NCBI GenBank assembly: GCA_036924085.1
Contig: JAVGWX010000019.1
Coordinates: 16,443,131-16,507,130 of the forward strand
Direction of reading: 5' to 3'
Length of the DNA: 64,000 bases
Source of the DNA: Ariolimax columbianus
Taxonomy: Eukaryota > Mollusca > Gastropoda > Stylommatophora > Arionidae
In this document: in pieces, positions 22,801 to 34,800 of the stretch
How positions within the stretch are numbered: position 1 is the first letter of the stretch
Layout of the letters: each line of letters opens with the position of its first letter
Made by a program: the position numbers and the translations under genes
Notes under the pieces: generated by a model
Told to the model about the DNA's origin: nothing
Database searches by the model: none
What the model saw: the letters and a program-made list of their open reading frames with translations, nothing else

Positions 22801-25800
22801 AAGAACTGGTTACTGGTTACTCAGAACAAAAACTGGTTACTCCTAATAACAAAAACTGGTTACTCAGTACAAAAACTAGTTACTCAGAAAAAAAAACTGC
22901 TTACCAGGAACAAAAACTGCTTACCAGGAACAAAAACTGCTTACTCATAACAAAAACTGGTTACTGAGAACAAAAACTGCTTACTCAGAGCAAAAACTGC
23001 TTACCAGGAACAAAAACTGGTTACTCCGAACAAAAACTGGTCACTCAGAACAAACACTGCTTACCAGGAACAAAAAACCTGTTACTCAGAACAAAAACTG
23101 CTTTCCAGGAACAAAAACTGGTTACTCAGAACAAAAACTGCTTACCAGGAACAAAAAACTGGTTACTCAGAACAAAAACTGCTTACCAGGAACAAAAACT
23201 GGTTACTCAGAACAAAAACTGCTTACCAGGAACAAAAACTGCTTACCAGGAACAAAAACTGGTTACTCATAACAATAACTGCTTACTCAGAACAACCACG
23301 ACTTACCAGGAACAAAAACTGCTTTACCAGGAACAAAAAAACTGCTTATCCAGAACTAGAAACCCACTCCAACAATTTTTTTGAAATGACAGGTAAAGTT
23401 TAATTGACACATTCTTAGAAAAGATTATCTGAAATAACATGACAGCATAGAGAGATCTAGGTCTGCAGTTCAATAAATGTGAACAATTTACTTTTACATG
23501 TGAACATTTAGATGTGTTGGGAGAGTTCACGGAAATAAAAAGTTTTATCAGGTTGAAAATCACGCTGTAAAAAGTGGCTTAGCATAACTTACGTTTAGTT
23601 AAAAATAAAATATGTAGGAAAAAACCCAGAAATAGCTGACATTAAATAAGACAAATGTTAAGGAATTCAGCAGATAGAAAAACAAGACAGTTTCTATTTT
23701 GGAAACCTCAAGGCAAGAGAAGTAGAGGCAGACCAAAACACACATGGTGAAGAGTGCTTGAGACAAACAAAGGAACAGAGCCGGAGCAAATTACACAGGG
23801 CAAGAGGACTTGGCATGTATTAGTTGAAGACTTGTGCTCCACAGGAAATTGAAAGATTTTGACTGATAAGTCAAGTTACCATTACATCAGCTTATAGCTC
23901 ATAACTAAATACAGCAACATCAGCTTATGTAAATGTACATTACATCAGCTTATAGCTCATAACTAAATACAGCAACATCAGCTTATGTAAATGTACATTA
24001 CATCAGCTTATAGTTCATAACTAAATACAGCAACATCAGCTTATGTAAATGTACATTACATCCGCTTATAGCTCATAACTAAATACAGCAACATCAGCTT
24101 ATGTAAATGTACATTACATCAGCTTATAGCTCATAACTAAATACAGCAACATCGGCTTATGTAAATGTAAGTGACTTCAGGGCCAAATTTAGCACCACAT
24201 CGTACCTATACCATAGAAACCACATTCTCATTCATTGAATTTCCAAGAAAGATCTTCAAACCAGAAGTGGTACTTCCTTTGCATTCCTGGCCAAGGTTTT
24301 ATACAGGATCTCGGTGACAAAACAGAATGGCTGTAGGACTCCAGACCAGTCATCATCGTCAATACCTGCAGCTTTTTTCTTTAGGCATAGGCCATTGACA
24401 ACCCTCCTACAGCAAGTTTGGTTTTGAACTGCCATTTTTGCCTCTCTCCAGTTGAAGTTCATTTTCAGTTTATTCTTCTGGTGTTTCTTGGTCTACCTCT
24501 CTTCCTCTTCCCCTGTGGATTCCATTTACCAGGCCTGTCTAACCCATTTGATGATGATTTCTGTAGAGTGTGTGCCTATCTAGCCCCATTTCCTACATTT
24601 GAATTCTTGCTCCACTGGTAGTTGTTGGCTCCTTTCACATAGGTCTATGTTCCTCACCATGTCTTGCCAGCTTATACCCATTATTCTCTATAGAAATTTA
24701 TTGACAAACGACTGGAGGTTTCCTATGTATTGCGTTTGCCGTTCTCCTTAGCGTTTGCTGATCTGTACAGAAGTACAGATTTGACAATGGAATTAATATG
24801 AACTTCGTCTAAGCCAGTGCTCTGAAACTTTTATAGACCATAAGGAGCAGGCAGAAAAGCAAGTGGTTATTTTCACAGATGCCCTCGCAGTGTTAATGAG
24901 CTTGGTGCTCTGGCAGACTCGCTCGAGCGCCTGTCCCAGTGCTTCAAAAAAAGCACAGTCCAGTGGATACCAGCCCACTGCAATAGTCCAGGCAATGAGG
25001 AGGCAGACAGACTCGCCAGAGAGGGAGGAATGCTGCAGCAGAGTGATACAGAAATCACATTCAATGAGACAAAAGCATTCATCAGGGCAAAGTACAGTGC
25101 AAAATGGAAAAAAGACTATCCTGGCCACATAGAAAACGATGCCTACCATCAACTCTCCAGGCAAGACCAGGTGATAATTCTCTTGCTACACACAGGTCAC
25201 AACAGACTTAGATGCCATCTGTTCAACAAGTTCAAGATTGGCACTACAGATCTTTGTGCATGTGGCACAGCCCCATGAAGGCAGAACATATTTTGCTGTC
25301 CTGTCCACTGTATACCAACAAAAGAAGTAGTAATTGGCAACAGCCAGTGTCCTTCCACGAGAAGCTGTACGGAAGCGTACAGAGCCTTGCGTCGACTGCT
25401 GCCTTTGTTGAGTCATTGAAGTTGAGGTCTGAAGACAAACGACGAAGAAGACGATGATGATATGAACTTCGTCTCAGTCTTTATTTTCCTAGATTTCCAA
25501 ATATTATTCAATAACCTAGTGGTTATTTCCAGTAAGGTGTTCGCCTCGGGTGGAGACCAAGATTTTGTCATGTGGATCATCTGGTAAAAATTTGCTCTGA
25601 TCTCTGAGTAGTGAGATCAGACACCCATGTGCAGTGGTGCGCACATTAAAAATTTCTTGGCAGTTGGAAATTGAAAAGAGTAGGCTTAACGCCGACTGCT
25701 CAGGCAAAATCCGTTAAAAATCTGCTCTAATTATTCTAGGGATTCTCGCCCCACAAAAAATGTTGCAAAACAGAGACTGTGTGGATATAGCATCAGGTCT

Positions 25801-28800
25801 TTGTTATGTGGTTACTGTAGTGTCATAAATGGTGCCTGACAAGCTGCGGATCTACATTTATGCTTCCACCACTATCAGTCTCAAAAATAGGTTATCGTAT
25901 ATTCCAGGGGCTACCAAATGTAATAGATGCTGAGATTGACCTGGCAAGTCACCAGCAGATATTCATCTGCCAAAAAAATATGAAACAAAGGAGGTCATAC
26001 CTATACACGGGATCAAGATGCTGAGCAGCGCATGAGCTGCAGTGGTCAGCGACTCATAGCTGACTGCTAGTGTCAGGGCCAGCGAACCAAAGCTGCCAAG
26101 ACCCTTCTACACCTCCACGCGGTGATCCTGGATAACAGGCTGCAGCAATGCAGACTGGCTAAGGAGAAGGGATCGAAGAGGGAATGCTAACCCGGTACTC
26201 AAAAAAAATGTTTGCTAAAGTCAGATGTGTTGCACCAAAAGGTGAAAATATCGCAGTCAAGCTGTAAACTACGACACAACGCATTCCGTTCTCTGGACTA
26301 TATTCTGCTACTTAAGCCCTTTCAGTGTTCGGTAGTGGGAGATTGAGAATGAATGAAGCCAAACCAAGCCATACCTATACACAATGTCTAACGACACAAG
26401 TGGACTGAAGATAGGAAGATAAATCTAGTAATAGCAATGCTGTTCTTGACTTTTCAATTCTAGCCATTACAATATGTCTCTGTGTACCCTGAAGTATGAA
26501 TAAAGATTCTGCTTATGTCATCTGCCGTATGCGGAATATGGTGTAGGGCCCGTATTTGTTATGACCAAATCTGCTGAAGACAGATGAGTCGGACCGAAAG
26601 GAGCAAATATCGCAGTCAAGCTGTAAACTAGCGACACAACGCATTCCGTTCTCCAGACTACATCCTGCTGCTTGCAAAGCCCTGTTCAGGGCTTGGTAGC
26701 GAGAGAATGAGAACAAACGAAGAAGAAGTTGTGATCAATGAAACACAAGCATCACACCAGCTGCCTTTCCTTTCCAGATTGTTCTGCTACCCAATTTTTT
26801 AGACTACGTCACACTCGATAGCCACTTTTGCAATTGAAAAAATCCTGGAGACCAAACCCAGATCATTTGGCTGTAAATGTTAATAATTAGTCCCAGTTTG
26901 GTTGAATGCCTGCTTGCCTTATTTAGTATTTCTTGTATCTGGCCATGGCTGTGTGACAGTAGTAACAAGCTGTCTGCAGAGTGACGATCATCTAACCGTG
27001 ACCACAATGGCCACTGTATATTGTTCTCTTCTCTGATATTGATATCTTCATAATCCAGGCAATCGCCCCCAGGAACAAGAGTGGTGACAGCGGACATCCT
27101 TGCCACACCCGTCTGTACTTCACAGCTGACAGTCAGTACATGTTCATGTGCTGCTGTTTGCGAATGCCCACAATGAGTAGGTTTCTCTTTTGTGCACCAT
27201 GAAAAGGACGTTAACTGGCGGGTTGCAGTACCTTTCCTCACATCCCGAGCTTGCTGATGAAATTGGACCGGGGTTCTCCAGGTGGTTGTGCTATGCTTGG
27301 ATTCATCTGCATGTTGCTCACTACTACGGGGATCACGTCAAACCTCACCTTGTTAGCCAGACTGTTGTCCTCGACAACAGCCTGTTTCCATGATGACCAA
27401 TGAGGAGGTCAGGTGAGGATCTTGACCAGAATATTTCTTCTGACCCTGGTTAACATTATCTGATCAATATGTTTTACTTGACCAGGCGTTAGCCTCATCG
27501 TCCCGTCAGGTGAGGGTCTTGGCCAGTATATTTCTCCTGACCCTGGTTAACATTGTCTGATCAATATGTTTTGCTTGACCAGACGTTAGCCTTATTGTCC
27601 CTCATATGCTGCTCTACAAACTGTTTTCGTACATATTCTGTGTAAGCAATATTAACTTCTCCGGCTGTTGTTGTTATCCCATAGCTGCTGAGCAAGCCTG
27701 CTCTTGACGGCCCAATGCCATTCTTATATTGATACAGGTTTTCTTCAGTTGTTTCACTGCTCCGTACAGTGTGTTGGCAATTGTCGGCAGTGCTTGTAAG
27801 AATCTTTTCCTTGTGTCCACGAGCACCTTGCACTCAATGAGTCGAACAATTTCATCAGAATAAGAGCAATGCTCGCACTAGGGAAGGTGGTGTGGATTGA
27901 TGCAGTTTAAGTGGCTATTGACTTTGGTATGTCCTGTCCGGAAATGAAAGTTGAGACTTTGATCTGTTCTATGTAGTTTATTTATCTCATCGTTTCTTTT
28001 TCGCTGTGAAATTTCGCTAATACACAGCGACCTGTTGTTCCCATCGTCCACCTGTTCATCCGGCTGCCTTTTCTGTCAGGTGTGTTTTTATGACTGGCAG
28101 GCAAAGATTTTCCCAATGGGGTGGTCCAAAAAACCTATCTTCCGTTTCTCTCTCCTCTGGTAGATGGTGAATATGACTTTCCTCTTCTGCTACATCCAGT
28201 GGGGACAACTGCTTCAGTCTTCTATTATGTTTCCAAGTGTCTATTTGTACCCTATTTGTATGGTCATTTTCTTGTCTCTTGTATCTCTCTACCGCTTCAG
28301 TTGGTGCCCCCTTTCTCCTGATATCTAGCGGTTCTATGTTGGCCTCTATCTTGCATGCCGCTGTAGGTGTTGATCTCATCCGCCCACAAATTAGTCTGAG
28401 AGCTTGCACCCGGTCAATAGATGAGATGTTATTTGTATTCACAGTGGTCTGTATGGGAAGGCTGTAATCCATCACCGGTCGTACGTAACTAAGGTATAGC
28501 TGCTGAAGAGTTTGTTTATCTTCTGTGGTATACCGCAATGTCTCCGTCATTACAATAAGCGTCTTATATATACTTGTGTAGGTGGATGATGTGGGGAGGC
28601 GTAGTTTTCTTTTTGTGTGCCACATGTTCTGCTGATGTTGTTACGAGAGGTGAGCATTTTACCTCTCACCTGTGCTCCAGAGGAGCTGAAATGTTTTGAT
28701 TGAGAAGTCAATGTTACCATTACATCAGCTTATATCTTATCTCTGGTTACCATAACTAAATACAGCAACATCGGCTTATGTAAATGTAAGTGACTTCAGG

Positions 28801-31800
28801 GCTAAATTTAGCACCATATCCTACCTATATCATAGAGATCACATACATTAAATTTCCTAGAAAGATCTTCAAACCAGAACTCGTACTTCAGTTGCATTCC
28901 AGGCCAAGGTATATTTAAACAGGATCTCGGTGACACAACAGAATGGCTGTAAGACTTCAGACCAGTAGGAGTGTTTTTATTTCAGAAGAAATTCACACTT
29001 GGTAATGTACTTGTGCATGTTCATACTAGCATTTCCTCCATTTACAGACATCCAATTGGTATATAATAGACAAGTGAATAATGATAAGCTCTCCGTGTTT
29101 AAATGCTATTCAGATCACTGACTAAATTAAAATGTTTCGTGCAGGACATCACCTGATTGGTACTCAGGCCATTGTAACTTGACAAGTATGTCTTTAAAGG
29201 TTACTAAAGAGGGATGTGTATAAGGCTAGCAACTTCATCATGTAAGAGCATTGCTATTGAAACCTCAGATGGCCTTATTCTTCACTTGTTGGAGCAAATT
29301 GGCACAAAAAGGTGGATGACAAGAATTTTTTTTGTTTAATGAGTGAAGGAAGAAGACCAAAGAAAGATAAAATAAAAGAGATAATAAAGGAAAATGAGTG
29401 AATGAAGGAGACCAAATGTAAGATAAAATAAGAAAGAGATAATAAAGGAAAATGAGTGAATGAAGGAGACCAAATGTAAGATAAAATAAGAAAGAGATAA
29501 TAAAGGAACATGAGCGAATGAAGGAGACCAAAGAAAGATAAAATAAAAGAGATAATAAAGGAAAATGAGTGAATGAAGGAGACCAAATGTAAGATAAAAT
29601 AAGAAAGAGATAATAAAGGAACATGAGCGAATGAAGGAGACCAAATAAAGAAAATATCAGAAAGAATCTATTCAATAAATTGAAGATAGGTGGCACCGAC
29701 GAATGCACCTGTGGTACAGGGAAAATGACTGCTGAACATTTGCTGCAAAACTGCCCGACATACGAGGATCAGAGAGAGCAGATGTGGCCATCACCAGTGG
29801 CAACACTAGACAAGCTCTATGGCAGTGTAGAAAGCTTCAGGATGACCGCTGCTTTTTTCGAAAAAATACAGTTTGATGTCTGACAGCGTACGAAGAAGAA
29901 GAGGAAGAAGAAGAGTCAATCTGAGACAGAATAATTAAAATAGAGCAGTTTTGTCGGAGTAGCATTCCTCACATGTTTGTCTTGTGCTCAAGAGCTCAGG
30001 GGAATGGGATTTTACAGACTGTAGCCAGGGTTAAACAAAGACAATATCATATAACATGCCCTTGGGGACAGCCTGGGCTAGTGGTTAAGTGACACGGCTC
30101 ACAACCCAAAGCTGCTGGGTTCGCTCCCCAATCACAGCACCGACCGTTACCCTGGGGAAGCATTCCCTTATAAAATCCTGTAAGAAGCAGACCCTTACAT
30201 AAAATGCATGCTGAAGTCGGATGCACTGGGTCGACAGGTGTAAAATAAAAACATAGTGCAACGCACACCGCCTTGGGGAATTAGAGAAATAAGGCGAACA
30301 CAAGAAGAAAAAAAGAAAAGAAAAACAATGTAGCATGTCCCTTGCATAATACCACTCCCATCACAGTCCATCTGAGGGAGACTAGATCTCTTGCCACATC
30401 TTCAGAGTCATGCCCAAGCATTCCGTGACATCTTGCTGCCATCGCCTTCTTGGTGTGCCTCTCTTATCCAGAACCATAGCTTCCATTACCTTTTTCTCAA
30501 GACTGTTTTGTCTTTTGATGTGGTCAAAGCATTTCAATTTCCTGTCAATGACGGAATTTATAAACCAGTTCTCTTCTATGCCTTACTCTTGTCAATTATA
30601 TGCATTCTTCTTTTTTTTCAGCCTAAGTATTCCGAGGAGCCTTTTTATAACATTTTGACTCAAAGGACAACATAAAGATAATTCTCAAGTATTTTTTAAT
30701 GAAAGTGTACACGGTCTCTGCTTTCTGGCAGTGTGGTTAGCTGGCTGTGTTCAAAGTTCACGACAACCACTAAACGCACTACCAGAAACTCAGCAGATCA
30801 AATCATCTGTATAGAGACCAAGTCTGACAGCCCTGACAATGTTCGTGTAAGCATGAAGATGATCTCAACAACAAGCAGTGTCCCAGTTCAGGGATCTCAT
30901 TCTCAAGTCAATCCGAGTGTAATAAAGTCAAGTTTATGGAACAATGTTCACATAGCAGATATGAGTGTAATAAAGTCAAGTTTATGGAATAATGTTCCCG
31001 ACGGTTCTGTAACAAACACTACACAGAACGGAGGGGCAGGAGCATTCCTGAACCTACAAAATGGCAGAAAAATAACACTGTCATTCGCTACTGGTAAGTA
31101 CACAAGCAATTTCAGAGCAGAGGCACTGAGGGTGGCAGTGGAAGAAATGGTGACACATAAAGAAAATGAAAGCCATACAGTCCTGCTTACAGATGCTCTG
31201 GCCGTAGTCACAGCGCTAAAAAGCCAGAAAAACACTGAGCTTAATGACTTAAGAGCAGTACTCTGTCAACTATGCCAGCAGTCCTCACCAAAAAGGGTAG
31301 TGGTACAGTGGGTCCTATCACACTGCAACATCCAAGGCAACGAGGAGGCAGACAGACTGGCAAAAGAAGGTGCAAGACTACCACAAACAGATACTAGTAT
31401 GACGTATGAAGAGTCAAAACGGCTTATTAAAGCCAGATACATGACCAAATGGGAAACTGAACATACCGGCTACACCAAAAACGATGCCTATTACCAGTTG
31501 AACAGAAGAGAGCAGGTCGTTGTCTTCAGACTTCGCACTGGCCACAATAGACTGAGGTACCACCTATTCAACAAATTGAAGATAGGTGGTACAGACGAAT
31601 GCCCGTGTGGTACCGGGAAAATGACCGCTGAGCATCTGCTGCAGAACTGCCCGACATACGAGGATCAGAGAGAGCAAATGTGGCTATCACCAGTGGCAAC
31701 ACAAGACAAGCTCTATGGCAGTGTCGACAGCCTCAGGATGACCACCGCTTTTTTCGAAAAAATAATGGTTACTGTCTGACTGCTTACGATGAAGAAGAAG

Positions 31801-34800
31801 AAGAATAATGTTCATAAAAGTAAAGTAATTGAAACAATGGCCATATTAAATCAAGCTAATGAGCAAATATTATAGTGAGGTCAAGTTAATGGACAAATAG
31901 TGCCATGAAGTCAAGCTAATGAGATTATAGTCACATAACATCAATTTAATTGAAAAATGGTTGCAGGAGAATCCAAGTCAATAGAACAATGACTGTATAA
32001 AGTGAAGTTCATAGAGCAAAGGTGGCACGGAGTCAAATTAATGAAACAATAGCCGTATGAAGTTCAGTTAATTGACTAACAAAACTATGAAGTAAAGTTA
32101 TGATGCACCTGCTATGTAAACATTTAGTTAGAATTGATAGCGCCTTCTAAGTTCCACTCCCTGCTATGACACCATGCAGAGGTCTCTGTTTTCTGGCAGT
32201 GTCGTTAGCTGGTTGTGTTCAAAGTTCCAGACAACCACTAAATACACTGCCATAAACTCAGCTGATCAAATCATCTTTCACCTTTCCAGAGTTTGCCCAT
32301 GTTGTGGTAGACATGCCAGACACGCATTTGAGACAATGTCTATGTTTGATCTTTCGTTTCCCTCTCAGTTGTCATGTTTTAACAAAGTATGTCTACACAG
32401 TCCAGTTCTCTGGGGAAAGGTTGCTGTGATTTGGGTACAGAGACAGACGTAAGAGCTAGAATTGGAAAGGTAAGGACAGCTTTCCCGTTACTTAATAATA
32501 TATGGAAACGGGATCAAGATGCTGAGCAGCGCATGAGTTGCAGTGGTCAGTGACCCATAGCTGGCTGCTAGCATCAGGGACAGCGAACAAGAGCTGCCAA
32601 GACCCTTCTACACCTCCACACGATGGTCCTGGATAACAGGCTGTAGCAGGGCAGAATGGCTAAGGAGAAGGGATCGAAGAGGGAATGCTAACCCTATACT
32701 AAAAAAATGCTTGCTGGAGTCGGATGTGTTGGACGGAAAGGTGCAAATATCGCAGTCAAGCTGTAAACTATGATACAACGCATTCCTTTCTCTGGACTAC
32801 ATTCTGTTACTTAAGCCCTTTCAGGGTTTGGTAGCGGGAGATTGAGAACGAACGAAGCCAAGCCATATATGGAAACTCACCACTGCCTCACAGAAAGCAT
32901 ATCGTAAGAGGCAACTAACTGTATGACATGGCATAACACCAGCCACGGTTAGCTGGTTTGTTTAGAGCAGCATAGAGAGCGCTTAACAGACTGCGGGTCC
33001 ACTTTGCTCTAGTGTTTGAGTCTATTAAGACGAACTCGCACAACGGCTAACCACCTAATGCAGCGAAGTATTAAGCTGCTCAAACCTAGCCCGCTAAGCA
33101 GGAAATCCTTCTCTAGGCTATATCCAGCTCATACCAGAGCTGGGACATGCATAGGGGCATATGCCCCTGTAAAAGTACAGGTCAACCAAGAACTAAAAAC
33201 TCAGGGAAATAAAGATTAATACCAAATTAAGATTATTTAATTAGCTTAATTTAACTTCTTTATACTGATTTATAAGACTCTGCAGTCTGTATACAACCAG
33301 TTTCATTTACATTTCCTTGCTCTTCTTCTTCTGCGTTCATTCTCAATCTCCTACTACCAAGCCCTGTACAGGGCTTTACATGTAGCAGGATTTAGTCAGG
33401 AGAACAGAATGCGTTGTGTCACTAGTTTACAAATTGACTGCAGATATTTGCACCTTTCGGTCCGACACATCCATCTTCGTCAGATTCCTTGCTCTAAAAG
33501 CTATGCACATCCAATCTATTCTTAAATACATTAATTGTCCTTGTCTCCACTACTTCCTGTGGAAATGCATTCCAAGCATTCACCACTCTCTGACTAAAAA
33601 AATATTTCCTAATATCTAATACAATGACGAGTCAGTACTTCTGTACGGAGAGAAACTAGAACAACAAAGGTAATAGAGAGGAAACTCCAGTTGTTCTTCA
33701 ATAGATGTATGGGCTGGTAAGATATTCGGAGGAGCGAAGACCTATGAGATGAGAAAGGAGCCAACAGCAACCAGCAAAGCAACAGATCCAACATAGGAAA
33801 TGGGGTTGGTTAGAACAAGCACTACAGAAATCACCATCAAACGTGGCCAGACAGGCCCTGGCATGGATTCCACAGGGAAAGAGGAAAAGAGATAGACCAA
33901 GAACAATCTGGAGATGAGACTGTAAAAATGCACTTTGGTCCATGGAACTGAACTAGAGAGAGGCAGAACGGCCAGCTCAAGACTGATCTTGCTGGAGGGG
34001 GTTTGTCAATGACCTATGCCCCAAAAGAGTGACGACGAGCAGTAATGATGATAATGAAGAGTTCTTCAGGGCTTCTAAACAGCCTTTGTCCGAATGTTTG
34101 TCTCCATCAACCATTGCTCATTTCACAGTTGCCTAAGCATATAGCAGTCTTTTAGGATATGTCCGGCTGTGCTGCTTGTCTGCACGCACACATGGGTGAT
34201 AGAACCAGTTTTTATGTGTGCAAGTGGCTATTCAATCTGCCCAGATGGGCCAATGAAGTGTAATACAAGACTCATGTCTGACAGTCTGTCCTGCTCATGT
34301 CTACCTCACCAATAGTGTACTCTGCTGCCGAAGACAGATGTGTCGGACCGAAAGGTGCAAATATTGCAGTCAAGCTGTAAACTAGCGACACAACGCATTC
34401 CGTTTTCCGGACTACATCCTACTACTTGCAAAGCCCTGTTCAGGGTTTGGTAGCGGGAGATTGAAAACGAATGCAGAAGAAGGAGAAGTGTACCCTGTTC
34501 AGGTCAGGCCATCCCGTAACCAGTGAGGTCGTTGGGACACCCACGAAGACGCCCCACAATCCCACGCCACCCCTCTCTGTCAGTGGCATCTGCCTGTGTC
34601 CCCTCTTTTACACCAAGTAGTTTGACCAAACATTGGGTTTTAACCCCAGCTAAAATTGGCTCCATCGCCAATATGTATGTGCGGGCAGGCAGTACAGACA
34701 TCCGAACATGTCCTACAAGACTGTTATATGCTTAGCCAATTGTGTACTGAGCACTGGCCCATGGAGACAAACATCCATACAAAGCTTTTGGATGGCCTGA

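Noticed and set aside
29265..29708. Phe/Leu/Ser-rich minus-strand frames resembling multi-pass membrane proteins
   Set aside because: Translation of the AT-rich 58-bp array; overlapping frames are equally hydrophobic.
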